Below are positions 6,656 to 13,144 of a DNA stretch of 13,144 bases, in pieces. Below the pieces are notes generated by a model, which made no database searches, was not told the DNA's origin, and was given only the letters and a program-made list of their open reading frames with translations. The number at the start of each line of letters is the position of its first letter. Position 1 is the first letter of the stretch. The position numbers were made by a program, and so were the translations under genes. Source of the DNA: Acidobacteriota bacterium (GTDB lineage Bacteria > Acidobacteriota > Thermoanaerobaculia > Multivoradales > JAHEKO01); contig JAPUJD010000291.1 in the NCBI GenBank assembly GCA_027296385.1, positions 1 through 13,144 on the forward strand, in the 5' to 3' direction.

Positions 6656-9600
6656 GAGCCAGGGACCGCCAAGCCCTCGTGCGCGGCCAAGTCGAGAATG
6701 TCGCGGTTGTCGGTCACTTCGAAGAGGAATTGGTGCCGTCGATCGGAGTCGAGCGGGAAGGCTTTGCGCAGGACCTCGCGATAGGCTTTCTCCAGGTACG
6801 CTCGGGGGTCTTCCACCCGCGGGTCGTGCAGCCGCAGCCATGACAGGCCCTGGAACATGCAGAAATTGAGACTTTCGACGATGCTCGACTGCTGGAGCTC
6901 GGGCAGCAGTTCTTTGAGGCCAGCGGTGTGCTCGCGCAAGCTCGAGCCGTCCTCGGCCGCCAACCCGAGGTCGATGAGCCAGGTGTGATCGAGGGCGGCA
7001 CCACGAGCGTTGTCCTGAGCCGAGTGCTGCTTCAGCGCGTTCTCGAGGTAGGTTCGAGCCAGCTCGTACTTGCGATGGACGAGCTCGATTCGGCCGATCA
7101 GCTGCTCGGCATCGGCGAGTTCGGCCGGCATCGAGAGTAGGTCCATCTTGAAGTGCACCTGGCGGGCCTCGATCATGGCCTTGTCCAGTTGTTCGAGATC
7201 GAGCAGGGTTTCGGCCAGGGCGAGACGGGCCGCCGCTTCGGCGGCGGCGTCCTCGCGCTGTTTGTGGATCGCCAGCGCACGGCGGTTGAGGGTGGCGGCT
7301 TGCTGATAGTCGCCCAGGCACCTCAGCACCGTCGCCTTGCCCAGCAGGACCCGCGCGAAGGACTCACTCTCCTTGTCGGCGACCTTTTCGCTGGCCTTGT
7401 CGAAATACTCGAGCGCTTGGAGATAGTTGCCGGCGACGTGGGCCACGCGGCCGAGTGCCGTCAGCGAAGCTGTGACCGACGGGCGGCCGCGGAGGGCATT
7501 GCGGGTCTCGTAGGCGGCACGGTGGTGGGTGATCGCCTCTTCCAGTCGGTTGCGCCGCAGCGCGATCTCGCCGAGCGTAAAGTGGCAGGAAGCGGCCAGC
7601 TCGCTGTGATCCTGACCCTCGAGAGCCGGATAGAGATCCTCGAGCAGCCGGCTCGCTTCGGCCAGGCGGCCGGTGCGCTCGTAGATGGCGCCGAGCTGTA
7701 GAGCCAGGCGGGCCCGGCGCCCGGGCTGATCCGAGGTGCGGGTCTCCTCCAGGGCCGACAGTAGCGCTGATTCCGCCTCTTGGTGATGCCCTGCCTCCTC
7801 GTAGGCCGAGGCCATGAGGCTGGACAGCGCAAGCCGCTTGTTCGCATCGTCCTTGGCCAGTTCGAGGGCCCGTTCGAGATCGGGAATACAGTGGTGCAGC
7901 TTGCCGAGTCGGCGGGCAGCAGGCAGCAGCCGCCAGATCAATAGCAGCTCGGTTTCCGCTTTGCCGTCGCTCTCGCGGTGGTTGGCCAACTCCCGGCTCA
8001 GAGCGCGGTAGAGGACCTCCGGCTCGAGCTGCCCGGCATAGGAGGAGCGCGTGGCCTTGAGCAGCGGAGCCGAGGCGTCGCGGGTGCCTTCGAGCAGTCG
8101 ATAGGCGAACCACTGTTGCTCGCCGTCTTGGCTTACTGCCTCGAGGGCGCGCCCCAGGCGCCCGCGCAACTCGAGCACGGTGTCCTCGGGAGCGGAGAGC
8201 GCCAGTGCGCTGGCGTAGGCGGGACAGGCGAACTCGACGCCGACGCCCCAGGGCGACGGTACGCGGCGCAGCATGCCGGCCTCGAGCGCTGCCGTGGCCC
8301 AGGTGGCGCTACGTTCCCGCTCGACGTGGCCGGCGGCTACGGTCAACACGTCGGGCGGAATAGGCGTGTCGGCCAGTGCGAGCAGGGTCATACGGTTGCT
8401 GTGGCCGAGGCGCCCGGTCTCGGCCTGGATGTGCGATACGAGGCGGGTCGAGGGCTGATAGCCCTCTGGCGCGGTGCCGGCGAAGAAGAAATTGCCGTAG
8501 AGCGTGCGCATGACCTTGGAGCGCACGAGAGAGAGCAGTCCCTCCTCGAGGGCAAAAGGGTGTCCCCGGGTGGCATCCGACAGCTGCTGGCTCAGGGAGT
8601 CGGGCAGCGACAGGCCGCCGAACAATCGCCGGGTGAAATCCTCGAGCTCCCCGCCTTCGAGCTGAGGGACGCGGAGACTGAACGTACCCTCGAAACCGGA
8701 TCGCGTCGTACCGCCGCGTCCGATCAGGACGAGGTGCAGACTGCGGTTGGGCAGCCTCGAATTGCTCAAGGCCAGGAGGAACTGAAGGTCTTCCTCTTGG
8801 ATCTGCTCGAAGTCGTCGCACACCAGATAGAGCGGTCCGTTAGCGGGCTCGCTGGCCGCCAACATCGACAGGACCGAGTCGATGGGCTGGCGTTGGGCGC
8901 CTTCCTCTGACGCGGCGTCCTGCTGGCGCCTACGGTGGGGTTCGATCCGCGGGTGGAGAGGATCGAATTGCTGATCGTCCCGCGGTTCGAGCAACTGCTC
9001 CTCGATCTGCTGGGCGAGGGTCAGGGCTCCGCGCCGCGCGGGGTGGGCTTGCAGCCAGAGGAAAATTCTGGCCTTGCGTTGCAGGGTCTCCCACACCAGC
9101 CGGGACTTGCCGCAGCCGGCCGGCCCCGTGACTCGGACGACGATGTCCTTGAGATGCTCTTCGAGCAAGCGCTCGAGCTCGGGGCGGGGCGTCGACTCGA
9201 TCCGGCGACCCAGGAGGCTGGGGTTGCGCCACGGTGCGGTCGAGATCGCCCGGCCCATGACCTGGACCATGGGCACCTTGCGCCCGGAAGGTCCGCGGTA
9301 GGCGCCGGCCGGTTCGAGGTTCCACGATGTTTCGAGGGTCTGAGCGGCCCATGTCGTCAGGTAGGTATGGTTGGGACCGAGGCTCGGCGGCCGTTCGGCC
9401 ATGTCCTCGGCCACCTCGTCGTGCAAGCTCAGCACTTCGCTGCCGCGCAGCAGAATCTCGGCCGGCGAGATGAGAATGCAGGGTCCGTCAATAGCGCTCT
9501 CGAGCTCGGCTAGGACCCGCCGCGACCAGTGCAGGCCGGCGTCGAAGACGGCCGGGTCTCCCGGTTTGGGCACGATCGCCAGCGCGTCGCCGTCGAGCAA

Positions 9601-9735
9601 GATGGCGTCGCACTCCTCAGCGATGGCCGCTCGAACCTCTTCGCGGCGGAGCTCGTCGGCGCCCCAGACCCGCAGCACCGACGTTGGAAACCGGAGGGCG
9701 ATGGTGGCTGAGTCTAGGGGAAGCAAGTCGAGCAT
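6652..9735 (-). CDS. STAND-type P-loop NTPase with TPR repeats and a cyclase-like N-terminus
   Basis: This 1027-aa protein has no signal peptide, so it is cytoplasmic. Residues 204-211 are a Walker A motif (GPAGCGKS), 302-308 a Walker B (LYLVCDD), 334-340 a sensor-like strand (HLVLIGR) and 390-393 GHPF, the GxP-type motif of the MalT/NB-ARC group of STAND ATPases. About 630-1000 is a TPR superhelix with many repeats of the LGxxYxxxGxxxEA type. No DNA-binding helix-turn-helix is visible. Residues about 1-165 resemble a degenerate class III cyclase: LLDGDALAIVP matches the GDGxLAxF core, and NLEPAGAYRGPSGRKVPMVQV matches the C-terminal end, but I cannot place the metal-binding aspartates. STAND proteins act as ligand-triggered switches that oligomerise. 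The output domain here is unclear. The start is ATG with only a weak AGGT before it. It diverges from the orphan gene at 9924 across 188 bp. Confidence 0.85.
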   Translation of the reverse strand: MLDLLPLDSATIALRFPTSVLRVWGADELRREEVRAAIAEECDAILLDGDALAIVPKPGDPAVFDAGLHWSRRVLAELESAIDGPCILISPAEILLRGSEVLSLHDEVAEDMAERPPSLGPNHTYLTTWAAQTLETSWNLEPAGAYRGPSGRKVPMVQVMGRAISTAPWRNPSLLGRRIESTPRPELERLLEEHLKDIVVRVTGPAGCGKSRLVWETLQRKARIFLWLQAHPARRGALTLAQQIEEQLLEPRDDQQFDPLHPRIEPHRRRQQDAASEEGAQRQPIDSVLSMLAASEPANGPLYLVCDDFEQIQEEDLQFLLALSNSRLPNRSLHLVLIGRGGTTRSGFEGTFSLRVPQLEGGELEDFTRRLFGGLSLPDSLSQQLSDATRGHPFALEEGLLSLVRSKVMRTLYGNFFFAGTAPEGYQPSTRLVSHIQAETGRLGHSNRMTLLALADTPIPPDVLTVAAGHVERERSATWATAALEAGMLRRVPSPWGVGVEFACPAYASALALSAPEDTVLELRGRLGRALEAVSQDGEQQWFAYRLLEGTRDASAPLLKATRSSYAGQLEPEVLYRALSRELANHRESDGKAETELLLIWRLLPAARRLGKLHHCIPDLERALELAKDDANKRLALSSLMASAYEEAGHHQEAESALLSALEETRTSDQPGRRARLALQLGAIYERTGRLAEASRLLEDLYPALEGQDHSELAASCHFTLGEIALRRNRLEEAITHHRAAYETRNALRGRPSVTASLTALGRVAHVAGNYLQALEYFDKASEKVADKESESFARVLLGKATVLRCLGDYQQAATLNRRALAIHKQREDAAAEAAARLALAETLLDLEQLDKAMIEARQVHFKMDLLSMPAELADAEQLIGRIELVHRKYELARTYLENALKQHSAQDNARGAALDHTWLIDLGLAAEDGSSLREHTAGLKELLPELQQSSIVESLNFCMFQGLSWLRLHDPRVEDPRAYLEKAYREVLRKAFPLDSDRRHQFLFEVTDNRDILDLAAHEGLAVPGS

Positions 9736-9809
9736 ACCTGGGGCCGAGAGTGAAATTGGTCACATATCGTATCAAGCAAGGGCCGTTTCATGATTCGGAT
9801 CGATTCACT

Positions 9810-9818
9810 TGCTATAAT
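9810..9818 (+). promoter_or_regulatory. Extended -10 promoter of the orphan-xseAB-rhomboid operon
   Basis: TGcTATAAT is a perfect extended -10 element, which is striking in such GC-rich DNA. No good -35 hexamer lies 16-18 bp upstream, which fits extended -10 promoters. Transcription should start near 9825, leaving a leader of about 100 nt before the ATG at 9924. This is the only clear promoter in the 188-bp divergent gap (9736-9923). I found no comparable element for the minus-strand ATPase gene. The gap is AT-richer than its surroundings and includes short repeated GATTC words at 9792 and 9802. Confidence 0.75.
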
Positions 9819-9913
9819 CGAGGGTACTGGGGCAGACACTCCAGCTTCCCCATCCCCTCCATGTTCCCGCAAACAGAGCGAGCGCAGTACCCCGCGGTCG
9901 CAGAAATTTCCAC

Positions 9914-9917
9914 GGAG
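9914..9917 (+). promoter_or_regulatory. Ribosome binding site deciding the 9924 start
   Basis: GGAG sits 6 nt before ATG 9924. The frame is open further upstream to 9684, but the extended -10 promoter lies inside that extension and part of it is antisense to the ATPase gene, so this site marks the real start. Confidence 0.7.
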
Positions 9918-9923
9918 CCAGCG

Positions 9924-10472
9924 ATGTCCACCCGACGTTTGATGTCCCGCCTCTGCTACTTCACGATCGAGGATGAGAGCATGCTCGCCGAGGCGTTTCC
10001 CCAGTTCGAAGGGGATGGAATGGCCATCACCTACAAGGTGATCGATACTGACGACGTCTTCGTCACGACGGCGGACACCCGCGAGGCCATGGACCGACAC
10101 GACGTGCCCTACAACCTGCTGGCCGAGGAAGATTCCGAGCGCATCGCGATCTACCACACGGCGCTCTCGCGCGAGGAACTCGGGGAGTACGGAGACGCGC
10201 TCAAGGCCCTAGCTCTGGCCTACAGGGCCATCGCCATCGCCTGCGTCGGCGTCAACGGTGAGGCCGATCTGGGGTTCGATCTGAGCGATGGGACCGAGGG
10301 CTACACTTATTTCACGGCGCCGGCCGGCCACACCTTCATCTGGCGCCTGTTCTCGACCCGGCAGGAGGCCGAGGACTTCCTCACCAAACTCACCGGGGAA
10401 GACAAGGAAGCTCTGGCCTGGGTCAAGGCGATCCCGCTGGCTTCGGCCGACGAGCTGACCGGCTATCACTGA
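9924..10472 (+). CDS. Unknown 182-aa protein, first gene of the xse operon
   Basis: I do not recognise a family. The protein is 182 aa from ATG 9924 (GGAG Shine-Dalgarno, spacing 6). It has no signal peptide or membrane helix, so it should be cytoplasmic, and it is acidic. The N-terminus is RLCYFTIEDESMLAEAFPQF, followed by ITYKVIDTDDVFVTTADT. The centre has an amphipathic then hydrophobic helix (EELGEYGDALKALALAYRAI), then ACVGVNGEADLGFDLSDG, GYTYFTAPAGHTFIWRLF and a charged helix (TRQEAEDFLTKLTGEDKEAL). It reads as a compact alpha/beta protein. It has the promoter to itself, and its stop (TGA 10470-10472) lies against or inside the xseA coding region, so the two are probably translationally coupled. 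A link to DNA metabolism is only guilt by association. Confidence 0.8.
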   Translation: MSTRRLMSRLCYFTIEDESMLAEAFPQFEGDGMAITYKVIDTDDVFVTTADTREAMDRHDVPYNLLAEEDSERIAIYHTALSREELGEYGDALKALALAYRAIAIACVGVNGEADLGFDLSDGTEGYTYFTAPAGHTFIWRLFSTRQEAEDFLTKLTGEDKEALAWVKAIPLASADELTGYH

Positions 10473-11844
10473 TCAGGTCCCGGTCGGAAGTTCGGGCTCG
10501 ACCTTCACAGTCAGCCAGCTTTGCGGCGACGTTCGAGACCTCCTCAGCGAGGCGCTTGGCCAGTTTTGGGTCACTGGCGAAGTGCAGCGAGTGCGCCCGA
10601 ACCGCAACGGCCATCTGTTTTTCGAGCTGATCGAAAAGGGTGCCGCCGACGAGATCGTCGCCAAGCTCGAGGGCGTCATCTGGCGGCGTGACTACCGCGA
10701 GATCCAGCGGGCCCTCGCCGACGCGGATCAGGAGATCGCCGAGGGACAACAGATGCGCTGCCGGGCGACGCTCGACTTCTACGCCCCCTTCGGACGCGCT
10801 CAGCTCGTCGTGCGTGAGATCGACGTGGTCTTCGCCCTCGGCCAGCTGGCGGCCCGCCGCCAAGAGACGCTGGTAGCTCTCACCAAGGCCGGCTTGCTCG
10901 AGCTCAACGGCCGGTTACCGCTCCTCGAGCACCCGCTCGACCTCGCCCTCGTCACGGCCCGCAACAGCGCCGCCTACCACGACTTCATCGAGACCCTGCA
11001 CGAGAGTGGCTTCGGCTTTCGGGTTACCCTGATCGATTCCCCCATGCAGGGTCGCGACGCCGAGCGCGGTATTGCTTCGGCCATGACGGCAGCATCGGGG
11101 CTCGACGTCGCCGCCTGCGTGCTGATTCGCGGCGGCGGCTCGAAAACGGATCTGGCGGCCTTCGACAGCCGGCGAGTGGCGGAGGCCGTCGCCCGCTGTC
11201 GCGTCCCGGTCCTCACCGGCCTCGGCCATCAAATCGACGAGTCGATCGTCGACCGAGTCGCCCATACGGCGCTCAAGACGCCGACCAAGGTCGCCGAGCT
11301 CCTGGTCGACCGGGTGAGCCGTGCCGATTCGAAGCGGCTGCTGCTCGCGCAGGGGTTGGCGGCGGCCGTCCGGAGCCGTTTGGCGGTAGGGAGCGAGCGG
11401 CTCGAGCGAGCGCGAAGCGGAGTCGTCATCGCGGGCCATCGCTTGACCACGGCGCGGGTTCGACTGGAGGAACTGGGCCGCTTTCTGGCTCGCCGGGCGG
11501 GGCGTCTGCCGCAGACCGCGAGCGAGAGGCTGAAACGGCTCCAACGGCATCTTGGACGCTGGGTGCCGCGACTCTTGGAAAGCGCCCGGCAAAACCTGGA
11601 GGCCGTCACGCGCAACATCGCTCGCGCCGCCGACGCCAGCGTGCGTACGGCTCGGGCGACGCTCGACGGGCAGGGTCGGTTGGCCCGTCAGCTCGGCCCG
11701 CAGCGAGCGCTGGCGCGCGGCTTCAGCATTACTCGAGACGACGCCGGCCGGGTCGTACGGCGGGCCGACCAGATCAGATATGGTCAGAGGCTGACCACGC
11801 AGCTGGCCGACGGAACGATCCGCAGCCGAGTGGAGGAAGTATGA
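10465..11844 (+). CDS. xseA: Exodeoxyribonuclease VII large subunit (non-canonical or damaged start)
   Basis: XseA with XseB degrades single-stranded DNA from both ends into oligonucleotides in the cytoplasm. The N-terminal OB fold is clear: FTVSQLCGDVRDLL, GQFWVTGEVQ and NGHLFFEL match the E. coli pattern FTVSRL, GQVWISGEI and SGHWYFTL. Catalytic-domain residues corresponding to E. coli D155, R205, H238 and D241 (from memory) appear as D173 (AAYHDF), R222 (LIRGGGS), H255 and D258 (GLGHQID). The usual GHExD is GHQID here. A coiled region follows, then RALARGFSI and a C-terminal TTQLADGTIRS. The first ATG/GTG/TTG in frame is GTG 10582, which would delete 39 residues including FTVS. An in-frame stop at 10456-10458 limits the extension. 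The best start is ATC 10465, giving 459 aa (E. coli about 456). A sequence error is the alternative. It overlaps xseB by 4 bp. Confidence 0.9.
   Translation: MTDQVPVGSSGSTFTVSQLCGDVRDLLSEALGQFWVTGEVQRVRPNRNGHLFFELIEKGAADEIVAKLEGVIWRRDYREIQRALADADQEIAEGQQMRCRATLDFYAPFGRAQLVVREIDVVFALGQLAARRQETLVALTKAGLLELNGRLPLLEHPLDLALVTARNSAAYHDFIETLHESGFGFRVTLIDSPMQGRDAERGIASAMTAASGLDVAACVLIRGGGSKTDLAAFDSRRVAEAVARCRVPVLTGLGHQIDESIVDRVAHTALKTPTKVAELLVDRVSRADSKRLLLAQGLAAAVRSRLAVGSERLERARSGVVIAGHRLTTARVRLEELGRFLARRAGRLPQTASERLKRLQRHLGRWVPRLLESARQNLEAVTRNIARAADASVRTARATLDGQGRLARQLGPQRALARGFSITRDDAGRVVRRADQIRYGQRLTTQLADGTIRSRVEEV
11832..11836 (+). promoter_or_regulatory. Ribosome binding site of xseB
   Basis: GGAGG lies 4 nt before ATG 11841, inside the last codons of xseA. 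Together with the ATGA overlap it supports coupled production of the two exonuclease VII subunits, where the small subunit is needed in excess. Confidence 0.75.
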
Positions 11845-12146
11845 GCAAGACCAAGACGGGGGACGACGAGCTGACCTTCGGCGCTGCCATCGAGGAGCTC
11901 GAGAGCATCCTGCGCCGCGTCGAGGATGACGGGATCGACATCGACGAGCTGGCCGAGGAGCTCGAGCGTGCTGCCGAGCTGCTCGAGATCTGTCGCGCCA
12001 AAATCCGTCGCGCCGAAGTCGAGGTGAGTCAGATCGTCCAGACTCTCGAAGAGCCGGCTACGCCGCCGGTGCCGCTCGACGAGCCCGAGCCCGACGCCGA
12101 AGCCGCGGCGGGCGAAACGGCCAACTTGTTCGGGCACGAAAGCTGA
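11841..12146 (+). CDS. xseB: Exodeoxyribonuclease VII small subunit
   Basis: The protein is 101 aa, a little longer than the usual 70-90. Residues about 11-68 are the XseB helical hairpin: LTFGAAIEELESILRRVEDD, then a turn at GIDIDELAEEL, then ERAAELLEICRAKIRRAEVE, the family's standard heptad-like pattern. These helices wrap around the long C-terminal helical region of XseA. The remaining tail (PATPPVPLDEPEPDAEAAAG) is Pro/Glu-rich and probably disordered, which accounts for the extra length. It starts inside the xseA stop (ATGA) with a strong Shine-Dalgarno. The rhomboid gene follows after 14 bp. Confidence 0.95.
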   Translation: MSKTKTGDDELTFGAAIEELESILRRVEDDGIDIDELAEELERAAELLEICRAKIRRAEVEVSQIVQTLEEPATPPVPLDEPEPDAEAAAGETANLFGHES

Positions 12147-12160
12147 GCCGGAGCAGCGGA

Positions 12161-13012
12161 ATGTTCGAGCGTCAGCGCAGCGGATCGGTGGTCTGCCCGA
12201 GCTGCAACCGGCTGGTCGGGGTCAACGAGCCGCAATGCCCGCACTGCGGGAGGGTCAGCCCGGGCATGTTCGGCTACGCCCGGGCGCTGCAGAGAATATC
12301 CGGCGGCGAGAGCTTCGTTCCCTTCGTCATCGGGACCTGCTCGTTGCTCTACGTCCTGAGCCTACTCTTCGGTTTCGATGGTGGGTCCGGCGGACTGATG
12401 GGCATGTTGGCGCCGTCGCGCGAGAGTGTCTTCGCCTTCGGCGCCTCGGGCTGGCAGCCGATCTTCGGTTTCGGACGCTGGTGGACGCCGCTCTCGGCCA
12501 CCTGGCTGCACGGCAGCTTGCTGCACATCGTCTTCAACATGATGTGGATTCGCCAGCTGGCCCCGGCGCTGATGCGTCTCTACGGACCGGGCCGGGCGGT
12601 TCTCATCTACCTGATCGCCGGGGTTTCGGGGTTCACGCTGACGAGCTGCTGGGGTTACGTGGCTCCGGGGCTGCCTGTGGTGCTCCGCGGAGCCTCCGTT
12701 ACCGTCGGCGCGTCGGCGTCGATCTTCGGTCTCTTCGGTGCCCTGGTTCTCTATGGTCGACGCACCGGTAACCAGGCGCTGGCGCGGCAGGTACGGACCT
12801 GGGCGGTTGTGCTCTTCGTGTTCGGCCTGGTGTTTCCCGGCATCGACAACTGGGCTCACCTCGGCGGTTTCGCGGGTGGTTTTGTCGCGGCGGCGGTTCT
12901 CGACCCCCTGAAGCCGGAACGGCCCGATCACCTTCTGGCCGCCCTGATCGGCCTGTTGCTGTCGCTGCTGGCGGTGGGCTTCTCACTGGTGCACTACTTC
13001 GGCATCCGATGA
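12161..13012 (+). CDS. Rhomboid family intramembrane serine protease with N-terminal zinc ribbon
   Basis: The protein is 283 aa from ATG 12161, with CGGAG ending 7 nt upstream. Residues 12-29 hold a zinc ribbon (CPSC and CPHC; C12, C15, C26, C29) on the cytoplasmic N-terminus. About seven membrane segments follow (roughly 52-70, 112-135, 146-168, 183-200, 212-228, 233-250, 257-277). The rhomboid motifs are intact: WWTPLSATWLHGSLLHIVFN with H117, H122 and N126, the nucleophile S185 in TVGASASIFG, and H233 in NWAHLGGFAGG. Rhomboids cleave substrate proteins within or near membrane helices. The substrate is unknown. Zinc-ribbon rhomboids occur in several bacterial phyla, and the ribbon may bind a partner or regulate access. 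Its stop overlaps the ATG of a 10-codon open frame leading to the next gene. Confidence 0.93.
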   Translation: MFERQRSGSVVCPSCNRLVGVNEPQCPHCGRVSPGMFGYARALQRISGGESFVPFVIGTCSLLYVLSLLFGFDGGSGGLMGMLAPSRESVFAFGASGWQPIFGFGRWWTPLSATWLHGSLLHIVFNMMWIRQLAPALMRLYGPGRAVLIYLIAGVSGFTLTSCWGYVAPGLPVVLRGASVTVGASASIFGLFGALVLYGRRTGNQALARQVRTWAVVLFVFGLVFPGIDNWAHLGGFAGGFVAAAVLDPLKPERPDHLLAALIGLLLSLLAVGFSLVHYFGIR

Positions 13013-13041
13013 ACGGCTGGCGACTGCCCCTGTCCGCATGA
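13009..13041 (+). CDS. Possible 10-codon relay peptide between rhomboid and thiF-like genes
   Basis: ATG 13009 overlaps the rhomboid stop as ATGA. The frame reads MNGWRLPLSA and ends at TGA 13039-13041, which overlaps the next gene's ATG 13038 as another ATGA. No Shine-Dalgarno precedes the ThiF-like start, so ribosomes ending the rhomboid gene might restart here and then reach it. It may equally be chance. The peptide itself has no recognisable function. Confidence 0.25.
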   Translation: MNGWRLPLSA

Positions 13042-13144
13042 CGCTCACCCCGCAAGAGATCAGGCGCTACGCGCGGCAGATGGTGATGCCGGAGCTCGGA
13101 CCTGAGGGCCAGGAGCGCCTCAAGGCTGCCAGTGTGCTGCTCAT
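13038..13144 (+). CDS. ThiF/MoeB/HesA-type E1-like protein, 5' end only
   Basis: Only the first 35 codons lie in the window. MTLTPQEIRRYARQMVMPEL followed by GPEGQERLKAASVLL is the characteristic opening of MoeB/ThiF/HesA family proteins (pattern L...E..RY.RQ...PE.G..GQ..L....VL). The Rossmann nucleotide-binding loop and catalytic cysteine would follow beyond the edge. Members adenylate the C-terminal glycine of ubiquitin-like sulfur carriers for molybdopterin, thiamin or other sulfur transfer. Which branch this is cannot be decided from the fragment. It lies 25 bp after the rhomboid stop in the same operon and has no clear Shine-Dalgarno. Confidence 0.85.
   Translation, partial: MTLTPQEIRRYARQMVMPELGPEGQERLKAASVLL

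Noticed and set aside
5924..7321. 465-codon open frame on the minus strand spanning the convergent stop region
   Set aside because: It overlaps both the exported 240-aa gene and the TPR part of the ATPase in a different frame. Its Arg/Pro-rich product has no domain or plausible start.
7978..8910. 310-codon plus-strand open frame antisense to the STAND ATPase
   Set aside because: It lies opposite the ATPase and TPR motifs, with no recognisable family and no ribosome binding site.
9684..9923. Longer N-terminus for the 182-aa protein
   Set aside because: It would include the extended -10 promoter and overlap the divergent ATPase start. ATG 9924 has a good Shine-Dalgarno.
10915..11592. 225-codon minus-strand open frame inside xseA
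   Set aside because: It is antisense to the XseA catalytic domain, which is well conserved, and has no own motifs.

Overview
The window is GC-rich, tightly packed bacterial DNA with no rRNA, tRNA, CRISPR array or insertion sequence that I can recognise. A GWxTD-like N-terminus joined to a VWFA-related domain of the kind common in Acidobacteriota points to that phylum, perhaps a Thermoanaerobaculia-like lineage. This is inferred from protein style, not from a phylogenetic marker.

Layout. (1) Positions 1-201 hold the 3' end of a plus-strand gene for a probable secreted beta-rich protein, closed by a textbook intrinsic terminator (225-251). (2) Positions 252-384 are non-coding and can fold into a cloverleaf-like set of hairpins. 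(3) Two minus-strand genes follow: an exported CocE/NonD (S15) serine hydrolase (385-2271) and a YhaM-type OB-fold/HD 3'-5' exoribonuclease (2341-3348). (4) Diverging from these is a plus-strand pair: a large exported GWxTD-like/VWFA protein (3432-5936), overlapped by 4 bp by an exported protein of unknown function (5933-6655). (5) A minus-strand gene of 1027 codons (6652-9735) encodes a STAND-type P-loop NTPase with TPR repeats and what looks like a decayed class III nucleotide cyclase domain at the N-terminus. Its stop codon overlaps that of the convergent neighbour in the sequence CTAG. (6) A plus-strand operon runs to the window edge: an unknown 182-aa protein, xseA, xseB, a zinc-ribbon rhomboid protease and the start of a ThiF/MoeB/HesA-type gene. 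It is read from a perfect extended -10 promoter (TGcTATAAT, 9810-9818).

How the genes relate. xseA and xseB encode the two subunits of exonuclease VII and are coupled by an ATGA overlap. The VWFA protein and its partner look like an envelope or secreted pair. The most notable point is that the conserved N-terminus of XseA is clearly encoded upstream of the first ATG/GTG/TTG in its frame, so the gene appears to start at a non-canonical codon (best candidate ATC at 10465, overlapping the preceding stop) or the sequence carries an error there. I see no convincing new defence or mobile system. The closest candidate for something undescribed is the cyclase-like/STAND/TPR protein divergent from the orphan 182-aa gene.
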